Shown piece after piece: positions 34,818 through 43,178 of a stretch of DNA of 64,000 nt. Below the pieces are notes generated by a model. That model was not told where the DNA came from, searched no databases, and saw nothing but the letters and a program-made list of their open reading frames with translations. Where the stretch lies: NCBI RefSeq assembly GCF_900155475.1, contig NZ_FXAM01000001.1, positions 3,916,881 through 3,980,880 of the forward strand. The letters run 5' to 3'. The position numbers and the translations under genes were made by a program. Source of the stretch: Methylomagnum ishizawai. GTDB taxonomy: Bacteria; Pseudomonadota; Gammaproteobacteria; Methylococcales; Methylococcaceae. How positions within the stretch are numbered: the stretch's first letter is position 1; each line of letters starts with the position of its first letter.

Positions 34818-36150
34818 GCTTGGGCTTGGCCCCGGCCAGCCAGCCGTTGATGTCCTCGATATCGCGCAGGGACAGGGAGCCGCTCCACAGCCGCAAAGCC
34901 ACCAAGGACCGGATATAGTCGTACCGCGCCCCGGCATATTCGAACCGGGCCTTGAGCAGGTTCTTCTTGGATTCAAGCAAGGCCACGATGGTGGCGACCC
35001 CGAGTTCGTAGCTCTTTTCCTGGGCCACGCGGGCCTTTTCGCGGAACTCGATCTCCTTGGCGGTGGAATCCACCTTGGCCCGGCCAGTGCGGGCGTTGAG
35101 GTAGGCGGTGCGGACTTCCTTGTCGATTTCGCGCTGGCGTTCCACCCGCTTTTCCTGGGTGGTCTGATAACGCGCCACCGCCTCCTTCGCCGCGGCCTCG
35201 ATCTCCCCGCCGGAATAGATCGGCACGTTGAGCTGCACCCCGACGCTGGCCGAGTTGTAGCGCCCAATCGGACGGTTGTCGTAGCCCTGGTTGTCGGAAT
35301 AGATTTCGGACAGTTGCAAGGACAATTGCGGCAAATGCTGGGCGCGGGCGCTGCCTATCGCGGTCTCGGCGGCATCGAGGGCGTATTGCAAAGCCTTGAG
35401 GGCGGGATGGTTGGTGTTGGCCTCACGCACCCATTCGTCCACCTGCCCCGGCACCTCCGGCAGGCGGTCACGGGCGAGGGGGGCCAAGTCGGGCACCGGC
35501 ATCCCGGTGGTTTCGCGCAGCTTTTCCAAGGCCACGGCCTTGGCGTTGCCGACCTCGATCTCGCGGGTCAGGAGGGTCTGGTAATAGGCTTCGACCTCGT
35601 AGAGATCGGTCACCATCGCCATCTGCCGCTCGTACATCCTGCGGATGCGCTGCATCTCGCTGGTGGTCAGCGCCTTCTCGCCCTCGACATAGCTCATCTC
35701 GTCCACCGCCTCCAGCACCATGAAATAGCGGTCGATCAGATCGGCAGTGGTCGCCATCCGCACCGCCTCCAATTCCTGCTCGGTCTGTTGGATCGAGGCA
35801 CCGGCGCTTTGATAGCCCAGGTAGGACGGCAGATCGAACAACGCCTGCCGGGCCTGGATCACCCCGCGCATACCCGCGTAGCCGTCCACGGTGTAGCCGG
35901 GGAAGCGGCTGCCGCGGTCCTGGCGGAACTCGTTCCAACTGTAATTGCCGACCGCCATCACCTGCGGCAACAGCTTGCTCAGGGCTTGGTCGCGCTGGGC
36001 ATGGGCCTGGTCGATGGTGTATTCCTTGCCCTTCAGCACCGGGTTGGTGGCGAGGGTCTGTTCGTACAATTGCAGCAGGTCCACCGGCCCCGCGGCCTGG
36101 GCCAGCCCCGCCCACAACGCCAGGACCAAACTCGGGTAAAGGCTACGCAA
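34813..36150 (-). CDS. Type I secretion outer membrane protein, TolC family
   Basis: 445 residues; signal peptide MRSLYPSLVLALWAGLAQA. TolC repeats begin LLQLYEQTLATNPVLKGKEY and VDEWVREANTNHPALKALQY, with the usual long helices rich in Ala, Gln and Glu. Length and pattern match the PrtF/TolC group of type I secretion. The stop of the adaptor gene lies 3 bases from its start, and the ABC gene precedes that, so the three form one operon on the minus strand. Confidence 0.9.
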   Translation of the reverse strand: MRSLYPSLVLALWAGLAQAAGPVDLLQLYEQTLATNPVLKGKEYTIDQAHAQRDQALSKLLPQVMAVGNYSWNEFRQDRGSRFPGYTVDGYAGMRGVIQARQALFDLPSYLGYQSAGASIQQTEQELEAVRMATTADLIDRYFMVLEAVDEMSYVEGEKALTTSEMQRIRRMYERQMAMVTDLYEVEAYYQTLLTREIEVGNAKAVALEKLRETTGMPVPDLAPLARDRLPEVPGQVDEWVREANTNHPALKALQYALDAAETAIGSARAQHLPQLSLQLSEIYSDNQGYDNRPIGRYNSASVGVQLNVPIYSGGEIEAAAKEAVARYQTTQEKRVERQREIDKEVRTAYLNARTGRAKVDSTAKEIEFREKARVAQEKSYELGVATIVALLESKKNLLKARFEYAGARYDYIRSLVALRLWSGSLSLRDIEDINGWLAGAKPKR

Positions 36151-36153
36151 GGC

Positions 36154-37482
36154 TCAATCCTCGATGAAGGAACGGGCGAAGGTGTCGGTGAGCGGGCGGG
36201 TGAGGTATTCCAACAAGGTCCGCGCCCCGGTGTTGATGAGGACCTCGGCGGGCATCCCCGGCACCAGTTCCAGATGCTGGCCGGCCAAATCCTTCAACCC
36301 CTCCGGCGACACCTCGACCCGTGCCAGATAGTAGGGCATGGCCTCCGGCTGGCGCTCGTCGACCAAGCGGTCGGCGGACAGGCTGGCGAGCTTGCCGTCG
36401 ATCTTGGGAGTTTCCCTGGATTTGAAGGCGGTGAAGCGGATTTCGGCCTGTTGCCCCACCTTGACCCGGTCGATATCGTTGGGGGAGACGCGGGCCTCGA
36501 CGATCAGCTTTTCGTTCTGCGGCACGATGTCGAGGATATGGCCGCCGGGCGGGATCACCGCGCCCAGGGTATGCACCGCCAGCCCCATGACCATCCCGGC
36601 TTCGGGCGCCTTGATGACGGTGCGCTGCACGGTGGCCTCCACCGATTGGATTTTCTCGCGTAGCTCGAAGCTCTGGGCCTGGACCTCGACCAGTTCCTTG
36701 GCGACCTCGCGCTGCAATTCCTTTTTCAATTGCAGGATTTTGAGTTCGGTCTCGCTGATCTGGAGTTCGGTGGCGGCGACATCGGCCACCAATTCGCCCA
36801 ATTGGCCCTCGCTCTGGGCCAGGCTGCGCTCCAATTCGCGGACCTTCTGCTTCTCGGTGAAGCCTTCTTCCAACAGGCTGGCATAATCCTTCAATTCGCC
36901 ACGATAGGACTCGACCAAGCGCTCGCGGCTCTGGCGCTGGGAGTTCAGGCCGTTGGCCTTGGCCTTCAATTGCTCGACTTGGCGACGATAGACGGCGATC
37001 TCGCCCTCGTGGGCGGTTTTCCGCACCGCGAAGGTCTGGCTCTGCACCCGGATGGCGTCCTGCACCCTGGGATCGTCGCGGTGGACCAGCAAATCCTGGG
37101 GATAGGCCACCCCGGCCAGCCCATCGCGCTGGGCCACCAAACGGGCCTCGCGGGCGGCGGCGATATAGTATTCGCCGCGCAGCACTTCGAGCTGGGCCTT
37201 GGGCTGGGTGTTGTCGAGGGTCACGAGGACCTGGTCCTTCTTCACCGTTTCGCCGTCGCGGACCTGGAGGGTCTCGATGATGCCGCCTTCGAGGTGCTGG
37301 ACGGTCTTGCGGTAGCTTTCCACCGTGATGACGCCGGGGGCCAGGGCGGCGCTGTCCAGGGGGGCCAGGGCCGCCCAGCCGCCGAACACGCCGAACACCA
37401 GCAGCACGGTGGCGAGACCGATACGGCGGGCGGGACGGTCGTCGTCGGGCAAGGCCGGGGTCGTATTAAGTACGGATGACAT
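36154..37482 (-). CDS. Type I secretion periplasmic adaptor, HlyD/PrtE family
   Basis: 442 residues. One N-terminal membrane helix (residues 21-42, IGLATVLLVFGVFGGWAALA), biotinyl-lipoyl half GVITVESYRKTVQHLEGGII with VRDGETVKKDQVLVTLD, a long coiled coil (about 100-290), the second half VQRTVIKAPEAGMVMGLAVH and the terminal beta domain QAEIRFTAFKSRETP. This is the PrtE-type adaptor that links the ABC pump with the TolC-like channel. It starts 21 bases after the ABC gene. Confidence 0.92.
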   Translation of the reverse strand: MSSVLNTTPALPDDDRPARRIGLATVLLVFGVFGGWAALAPLDSAALAPGVITVESYRKTVQHLEGGIIETLQVRDGETVKKDQVLVTLDNTQPKAQLEVLRGEYYIAAAREARLVAQRDGLAGVAYPQDLLVHRDDPRVQDAIRVQSQTFAVRKTAHEGEIAVYRRQVEQLKAKANGLNSQRQSRERLVESYRGELKDYASLLEEGFTEKQKVRELERSLAQSEGQLGELVADVAATELQISETELKILQLKKELQREVAKELVEVQAQSFELREKIQSVEATVQRTVIKAPEAGMVMGLAVHTLGAVIPPGGHILDIVPQNEKLIVEARVSPNDIDRVKVGQQAEIRFTAFKSRETPKIDGKLASLSADRLVDERQPEAMPYYLARVEVSPEGLKDLAGQHLELVPGMPAEVLINTGARTLLEYLTRPLTDTFARSFIED

Positions 37483-37503
37483 GGGCTGGGGTTCGCTGCG
37501 GGA

Positions 37504-39276
37504 TTAGGAGGAAGCGGCCTGCCCGATGCGGGCGGGCTGGACCGGGCGCGGTTGGGCTGTTGGCTGGGGCTGTTGGGCTTGGTTCAATTTGGCGAGCACC
37601 TCGTCCCTGGGACCGCACAGGGCCACCTGCCCATCGACCAGCATCAGCACATTGTCCACCTGGGCCAGCATATTGGTGCGGTGGGTGATGATGATCACGG
37701 TCTTGCCCTGGCGCTTGAGTTCGGCCAGGGTGGCGATCAAAGCCATGTCGCCGGCTTGGTCGAGGTTGGAATTGGGTTCGTCCAAAATGACGACGCGGGG
37801 ATCGCCGTGCAGGGCGCGGGCCAGCCCCAAGCGCTGCTGTTGCCCCGCCGACAACACGCCGCCGTTACCGAGCAGCCGGGTATCGTAGCCCTGCGGCAGG
37901 CGCAGGATCATGTCGTGGATACCGGCGGCCCTGGCGGCGGCGACCACTTTTTCCGGATCGATCTCGCCGAAGCGGGCGATGTTCTCGCTGACCGTGCCGT
38001 CCAGCAATTCCACATCCTGCGGCAGATAACCGATGTATTGGCCGAGTTGCCGACGGTCCCAGTGCAGGATATCGGCCCCGTCCAGCCGCACACAGCCCTT
38101 GGCCGGACGGTATAGCCCCAGGATGCCGCGCACCAGGGTCGATTTGCCGGCGGCGCTGGGTCCGATGATGGCGAGTTGGGTGCCGGGTTCCAGCACCAGG
38201 TTGATCCCCTTGATGACCGCCTCCTGGGCACCGGGCGGGACGATGACCAGTTGTTCCAGGGCGATGCGGCCTCGCGGGGCGGGCAAGGGCATGGGGGGTT
38301 CGCGCTCCGGCACTGCCGCCAGCAAACGGTCGAGCCGGTGATAGGCTTCGCGGGCGGTGAGGAAGCCGCGCCAATTGCTGATCATCAGGTCCAAAGGCGC
38401 CAAGGCCCGGCCCAGCAGGATCGAACCGCCGATCATCAGGCCCGGCGTGATTTCCTTGTGCAAGGCCAGATACGCGCCCAAACCCAAGGCCAGCGATTGG
38501 ATGGTGAGGCGGTAGGTTTTCCCCAGCATGCTAATCAAGCCGGCCTTGGCGCTGGCCTGGCCTTGCAGGGACAGCATCTTCATCTGTTTCTGTTGCCAGC
38601 GGGCGCGCAGCGGCTCGTGCATGCCCATGGCCTCGATCACCTCGGCGTTGCGGAGGTTGCGCTGGGTGAATTGGCTAGCCTCCGCCGCTTCGCGGTTGGC
38701 CTGTTCCAGATGGGAGCGGGTGGCGAGTTCGTTCCACACCGCCAGCACGCCCAGGACGATGGCGGACACCACCGCCAGCACGCCGAAGGCCCAATGGAAC
38801 AGGAACATCAACACCAGATAGATCGGCATCCACGGCGCGTCGAAAAAAGCGAACAAGCCCGGCCCGGTCAGGAATTGGCGCAGTTGCAGCAAATCGCCCA
38901 AAGGCTGGGCGGTCGCCATCCGCCCGCCGGTCGCCAGCGCCTGGGCGAACACCGAATCGAACACCCGGTTGCCCAGCAATTGATCCAGCCGGGTACTGGT
39001 GGAAATCAGGATTTGCGAGCGCACCCATTCCAACCCGCCCATCACCAGGAACAGGAACACGGTAATCAAGGTGAGCATGTAGAGGGTGGATTCGCTGCCG
39101 CTGCTGATGACCTTGTCGTAGACCGCCATCATGTAGAACGACGGCACCAGCAACAGCAAGTTGACGAACAGGCTGAAGAAGCCGGCGAACAGGAACGAGC
39201 CTTTGCAGGCCGCGAACGCCTTGCCCAGGTCGGATTCCGCGAAACTGGACCGACCGCTGCCTTGGGATGGGGTCAT
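37504..39276 (-). CDS. Type I secretion ABC transporter, PrtD family
   Basis: 590 residues. Membrane domain with helices near residues 30-55, 65-85, 135-180 and 250-290. The ATPase domain has Walker A GPSAAGKSTLVRG, the ABC signature LSAGQQQRLGLARAL and Walker B VVILDEPNSNLD. Like PrtD it lacks the N-terminal C39-like domain of HlyB, so it exports proteins with an uncleaved C-terminal signal. No RTX protein or other obvious substrate is encoded in this window. Confidence 0.93.
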   Translation of the reverse strand: MTPSQGSGRSSFAESDLGKAFAACKGSFLFAGFFSLFVNLLLLVPSFYMMAVYDKVISSGSESTLYMLTLITVFLFLVMGGLEWVRSQILISTSTRLDQLLGNRVFDSVFAQALATGGRMATAQPLGDLLQLRQFLTGPGLFAFFDAPWMPIYLVLMFLFHWAFGVLAVVSAIVLGVLAVWNELATRSHLEQANREAAEASQFTQRNLRNAEVIEAMGMHEPLRARWQQKQMKMLSLQGQASAKAGLISMLGKTYRLTIQSLALGLGAYLALHKEITPGLMIGGSILLGRALAPLDLMISNWRGFLTAREAYHRLDRLLAAVPEREPPMPLPAPRGRIALEQLVIVPPGAQEAVIKGINLVLEPGTQLAIIGPSAAGKSTLVRGILGLYRPAKGCVRLDGADILHWDRRQLGQYIGYLPQDVELLDGTVSENIARFGEIDPEKVVAAARAAGIHDMILRLPQGYDTRLLGNGGVLSAGQQQRLGLARALHGDPRVVILDEPNSNLDQAGDMALIATLAELKRQGKTVIIITHRTNMLAQVDNVLMLVDGQVALCGPRDEVLAKLNQAQQPQPTAQPRPVQPARIGQAASS

Positions 39277-39418
39277 GGATGCCGGAACTCCGTGCTTTAT
39301 ATCGATGGATCAACCAGGTTCGGGAAGGCCGTGGCCGGAGCGCGGCGGCCTTGGCCGGGGGGGACATCCTTGTCGATCCTCCTGGAAAGCATAGCGGGGA
39401 TTGCGGGGCTGCCCCCGG

Positions 39419-40420
39419 TCAAGCCCAGGCTTCGGACTTGGGTTCCCGGATCAGGAGGTTCCGTACCGCTTCCAAGGGGGCGAGTCCTTCGTAAAGAATC
39501 CTGTAGGTCTGTTCGGTGATCGGCATCTCGATGCCATGGCTCCGGGCTAGGCCATGGAGAATCTTGGCCGTGGGAATGCCTTCGATCTCCTGGCCGATGC
39601 GGGCGGCGACCTCCGCCCTCGATTCACCCCAGCCCAGGCCCAGGCCAAACCGGCGGTTGCGCGATTGGTTGTCGGTGCAGGTCAGGAGCAAATCGCCGAC
39701 CCCGGCCAGGCCCATGAAGGTCTCGGGCTTACCGCCCAGGGCCAGGCCCAGCCGGGTCATTTCCGCCAAGCCGCGGGTGATGAGGGCGGCGCGGGCATTG
39801 GACCCGAAACCCAGGCCATCCGCCACCCCGGCGGCGATGGCCAGGACGTTCTTGGTGGCCCCGCCCAATTGCACGCCGACGATATCGTCGCTGCTATAGG
39901 CGCGGAACCGCTCGTTGTGGAGGAGATTGACCAGGGCCGCCGCGAATTCGGGATTTTTCGAGGCCACGGTCATGGCGGTGGGTTGGTTGGCGGCGACCTC
40001 GGCCGCGAAGGTGGGACCGGACAATACCGCCGTCGCCGCTTCCGGCCCGAACACCGCCGCCGCCACCTCGTGCAGCAAACGCCCGCTTTCCAATTCCAAA
40101 CCCTTGGTGGCCCAGGCGACGCGGGGCCGCGGCGGCAAATGGGGGCGGACCTCGGCCAGCAAAGCCCCGAAGGCATGGCTGGGCACGGAAACGATGAGGA
40201 ATTCGGACTCCGCCACCGCCTCGGGCAGGGCCGCGACGGGGTGGAGGGACGCGGGGAAGCGGGCTTCAGGCAGATAGCGCCGGTTCAGACGCTCGGCCTG
40301 GAGGGCCGCGACGTGGGCGGGATGATGGCCCCAAAGTTTGACCCTGTGGCCGTTTCGCGCCAGCAAGATCGCCAGCGCGGTACCCCAGGAACCCGCCCCC
40401 AATACCGATACCTTAGCCAT
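39419..40420 (-). CDS. gpsA: Glycerol-3-phosphate dehydrogenase [NAD(P)+]
   Basis: 333 residues. Makes sn-glycerol 3-phosphate for phospholipid synthesis. N-terminal nucleotide-binding GAGSWGTALAILLARNGH, SGPTFAAEVAANQPTAM, the catalytic Lys in GGATKNVLAIAAG and the C-terminal substrate block SRNRRFGLGLG. It starts 22 bases after secB, in the arsR-rhodanese-secB-gpsA order. The secB-gpsA pairing is common in gammaproteobacteria. Confidence 0.96.
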   Translation of the reverse strand: MAKVSVLGAGSWGTALAILLARNGHRVKLWGHHPAHVAALQAERLNRRYLPEARFPASLHPVAALPEAVAESEFLIVSVPSHAFGALLAEVRPHLPPRPRVAWATKGLELESGRLLHEVAAAVFGPEAATAVLSGPTFAAEVAANQPTAMTVASKNPEFAAALVNLLHNERFRAYSSDDIVGVQLGGATKNVLAIAAGVADGLGFGSNARAALITRGLAEMTRLGLALGGKPETFMGLAGVGDLLLTCTDNQSRNRRFGLGLGWGESRAEVAARIGQEIEGIPTAKILHGLARSHGIEMPITEQTYRILYEGLAPLEAVRNLLIREPKSEAWA

Positions 40421-40441
40421 GATGGCGCGACAATCCCGGCC

Positions 40442-40912
40442 TTAATGATTGGTCGGGGCTTCCGCCTGTTGCTGCAATTGCTGGAGATGCTGCATGTAGA
40501 GCGCGTCGAAATTGACCGGGGCCAGCAGCATCGGAGGGAACCCGCCCTTGATGACCAGATCGGACACCGCCTCGCGGGCGTAGGGAAACAGCACGGTGGG
40601 GCAATAGCTGCCGAGCAAATGGCCGTATTCCTGTTCTTGGAAACCCAGGATCGAAAAAATCCCGGCTTGGCAGATTTCGATCAGATAGGCGGTTTTGTCG
40701 ACGACCTTCACGGTCAAGGTCACGGTCAGACCGACCTCGAACAGACCTTCCTGAAGCTGCTGGGCATTGCTCGCCAGGTTGAACTCGACCTTAGGCTCCC
40801 AGTTGAGGGTGAACACCTCGGGGGAATGCGGGGTCTCGAACGAAACATCCTTGATGTAAATCTTTTGCAGGGCGAACTGGCGTTCCGGCTGCTGCGCGTT
40901 TGCTTCGGCCAT
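40442..40912 (-). CDS. secB: Protein-export chaperone SecB
   Basis: 156 residues, cytosolic. It binds unfolded precursors and hands them to SecA. Family blocks: FALQKIYIKDVSFETPHSPE, QEGLFEVGLTVTLTVKV, AYLIEICQAGIFSILGF and LLGSYCPTVLFPYAREAVSD, with GGFPPMLLAPVNFDALY. The length is typical. It is followed by gpsA and preceded by a rhodanese gene; the glutaredoxin gene often found in between is missing here. Confidence 0.97.
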   Translation of the reverse strand: MAEANAQQPERQFALQKIYIKDVSFETPHSPEVFTLNWEPKVEFNLASNAQQLQEGLFEVGLTVTLTVKVVDKTAYLIEICQAGIFSILGFQEQEYGHLLGSYCPTVLFPYAREAVSDLVIKGGFPPMLLAPVNFDALYMQHLQQLQQQAEAPTNH

Positions 40913-40959
40913 GGGGTTTGTTTTCCTATGTCGGGGTTAAAAGATGGGTTTCAGCGGGA

Positions 40960-41409
40960 TTATTTCTTGCCGCCGCGTTTCCGGGTCACGGGAAGCTTCT
41001 GGTCTTCCCAGGCCAACATACCGCCGCTCAACTCGAACACCTGGGTGAACCCTTGGGCCAGCAATTGCTTACAGGCCGGCTGGGAACGGGTGCCCGACTG
41101 GCAGGTCACGATCACCGGGTTTTGCTTATGGGGTTCAAGTTCCAAGGCGCTTTCGAGCTTCGCCAGGGGGACGTTGCGGGCACCTTCGATATGGCCCTGG
41201 TCGAACTCGTTCGGCTCGCGGACATCCAGCACCAAGGTGTGGTCGTCGTTCATCAATGCCACGGCCTCGATGGGTGAAACGGTCTTGTGCTTGCGGGTCA
41301 GGCTCTCGATAAAATCCTGGATCAGCAGGATGATAACAATAAACAGCCCGCTGCTCATGATCCAATGATTGCCGATAAATTCAACGAGCCGATCAAAAGT
41401 AACGTTCAT
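40960..41409 (-). CDS. Membrane-anchored rhodanese-like protein (YibN type)
   Basis: 149 residues. One N-terminal membrane helix (residues 15-31, HWIMSSGLFIVIILLIQ), then a cytosolic rhodanese domain: LVLDVREPNEFDQGHIEGA, NVPLAKLE and the active-site loop VTCQSGTRS with Cys103. Such domains carry sulfane sulfur as a persulfide. It lies 27 bases after an ArsR gene of the persulfide-sensor type, which hints at a shared sulfur role besides the common yibN-secB-gpsA arrangement. Confidence 0.88.
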   Translation of the reverse strand: MNVTFDRLVEFIGNHWIMSSGLFIVIILLIQDFIESLTRKHKTVSPIEAVALMNDDHTLVLDVREPNEFDQGHIEGARNVPLAKLESALELEPHKQNPVIVTCQSGTRSQPACKQLLAQGFTQVFELSGGMLAWEDQKLPVTRKRGGKK

Positions 41410-41436
41410 AGGGTGGATTCTCGATACGGGATGGAA

Positions 41437-41748
41437 TCAGCGGTGACAAAACAATTCCCTCATCAGTTCGATCAACTGTAGGGTGCGTTGGTCATCGACA
41501 TAGTAGTAAACACGGTTGGCATCTTTCTTACAGGCGAGGATGCCCTTGTTCCGCAGTATCCCCAGATGTTGGGAAATGTTGCTCTGGGTGGTGCCGACCT
41601 GTTCGACGATCTCCTGGACGCTGACCTTGTCCTTGCCCAGGACGCACAGGATTTTGAGCCGCAAGGGGTGGGACATGGCTTTCAGGCAGTTCGCCGCTTG
41701 CTCGATATCCGACTCCTCCGTGATCAACCTTTCCTGTGTTTCGGTCAT
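41437..41748 (-). CDS. ArsR-family regulator with persulfide-sensor cysteine pair
   Basis: 103 residues from the ATG at 41748 (the start at 41796 lacks a family match). Winged helix with ANCLKAMSHPLRLKILCVLG, recognition helix TTQSNISQHLGILRNKG and wing KKDANRVYYYVDD. Cys35 (LRLKILC) and Cys101 (ELFCHR) are 66 residues apart, exactly as Cys41 and Cys107 of SqrR and the equivalent pairs of BigR and YgaV, which form a tetrasulfide link when sulfide rises and then release DNA. It is followed by a rhodanese gene. The sulfide-oxidising sqr gene lies 35 kb away in the same window. Confidence 0.8.
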   Translation of the reverse strand: MTETQERLITEESDIEQAANCLKAMSHPLRLKILCVLGKDKVSVQEIVEQVGTTQSNISQHLGILRNKGILACKKDANRVYYYVDDQRTLQLIELMRELFCHR

Positions 41749-42006
41749 GTATGCCCCCCCATCGTGTAAGCGGTGGACGCTGCGGACCACCTTCACGGCA
41801 GACGACGAGCGTGCGAAAAAAGGTTAGAATCGCCCTTGGTATTTGCCGTGTCCGGCGGGTTTCCGGGATCACCGGGCTTGAACCAAGCGAGGGATTATAC
41901 TTTGAAGTCGCAGCCGCCTAAACCCGCCATCCCGGCCGGCCATGGCGACAACAACTCCCGCCTGACCGCGTCCTCCCCTCCCCAACCGCTTTGAGGCGGA
42001 CCCGTT

Positions 42007-43134
42007 TTGTTGCTCCTGCCCATCCTCGCCTTGCTTTGCCTCGCGCTGTCCGCCAAACCCGGTGCCGGCGCGGAACCCCAGCAGGCATTGGAAGCGGTCC
42101 AGGAACGCCTCGATTCGGCCCGGAAATCCCGCGACGAGATGGAAACCCAAAAAACCGCGCTCGACGAACAACTGGCCGATATCGAGCGCAAGCACGGCCA
42201 AACCTTCAAAGCCGTCAAGGCGCTGGAAGCCGAAGCCCGCAAACAAACCCAGCGCCTGGAAGACCTCAAGCGCCAACGCCTCGCCCTCTTGGCCGCGGTG
42301 GAACGCCAGCACCGCGCCCTGGCGGGACAAGCCCGCGCCGCTTACGGATTGGGCCAGCGCGATTGGCTCAAACTCCTCTTGAACCAAGAAGAACCCGCCC
42401 GGCTCGCGCGTGTGTTAGCCTATTATCGATATTTGAATTTGGCCCGGGCCGCGCTGCTGCAAGAAATCGACCGCGCACTGGCCGCCGCCCAACGCCTGGG
42501 CGATGAACTTTCGCGGGAAACGCAACGTCTCAACGAGACCCGCCAGCACATCCTCGAAGAACGCCACGCGCTGGAAGATTCGAGGCGGCAACGGCGCGGC
42601 CTCCTGGCCCAGTTGGAACACCAACTCCGCGACAAGGACGCCGAACTCCGGCGGCTCCAGGAAGACGAACAACACCTGCGGGACTTACTGACCACGCTGG
42701 AAGCCGCGCCCCCGGCCGGGAATGACGACCTCCACCCGCCCTCCCCCACCCCCGACGCCCGTCCGACCTGCCCGGTGCAGGGCCGCCTGGTCGGACACTT
42801 CGGCAGCCCCCGGATGAACGGTCGCTGGGACGGCCTGTTGATCGCCGCCGAGGAAGGCACCCCGGTGCGGGCCGTCGCCAATGGACAGGTGGTCTATTCC
42901 GACTGGCTGCGCGGTTATGGCCTGCTCACCATCGTCGATCATGGCGACGGGGTGATGAGTCTTTATGCTTACAATCAAAGTTTGAACAAAGAAGTAGGGG
43001 AACGGGTGGCGGCGGGCGAGGTGATCGCCACGGTCGGCACCAGCGGCGGCCGGGCGGAACCCGCCCTTTATTTCGGAATTCGGGAACAGGGCCGGGCGGT
43101 CAACCCCCTGCCGTGGTGCGACCGCACCCATTGA
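42007..43134 (+). CDS. EnvC-like murein hydrolase activator (degenerate M23/LytM)
   Basis: 375 residues from TTG 42007 (or TTG 42010), with GAGG about 10 bases upstream; no in-frame ATG is suitable. Signal peptide LLLLPILALLCLALSAKPGAGA. Long coiled coil from about residue 25 to 240, then a LytM domain starting GRLVGHFGSPRMNGRWDGLL. Catalytic-site positions are degenerate: RWDGLLIA in place of HxGxD, and LYFGIR in place of LHFEVR, as in EnvC. It thus probably activates amidases during cell separation rather than cutting murein itself. It is upstream of the CtpA-type gene, as is usual for envC-ctpA pairs. Confidence 0.88.
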   Translation: MLLLPILALLCLALSAKPGAGAEPQQALEAVQERLDSARKSRDEMETQKTALDEQLADIERKHGQTFKAVKALEAEARKQTQRLEDLKRQRLALLAAVERQHRALAGQARAAYGLGQRDWLKLLLNQEEPARLARVLAYYRYLNLARAALLQEIDRALAAAQRLGDELSRETQRLNETRQHILEERHALEDSRRQRRGLLAQLEHQLRDKDAELRRLQEDEQHLRDLLTTLEAAPPAGNDDLHPPSPTPDARPTCPVQGRLVGHFGSPRMNGRWDGLLIAAEEGTPVRAVANGQVVYSDWLRGYGLLTIVDHGDGVMSLYAYNQSLNKEVGERVAAGEVIATVGTSGGRAEPALYFGIREQGRAVNPLPWCDRTH

Positions 43135-43178
43135 CGGCCCCTGTGAAATTCGTGGCGTTTTTGTTGACGAGAAAACCT

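Noticed and set aside
32944-36663. Two long plus-strand frames across pyk and the type I secretion genes
   Set aside because: Both mirror well-recognised minus-strand genes and show no domain motifs of their own.
42007-43134. Active M23 endopeptidase
   Set aside because: The zinc-binding HxxxD and HxH positions are degenerate (RWDGLL, LYFGIR), which fits an EnvC-type activator instead.
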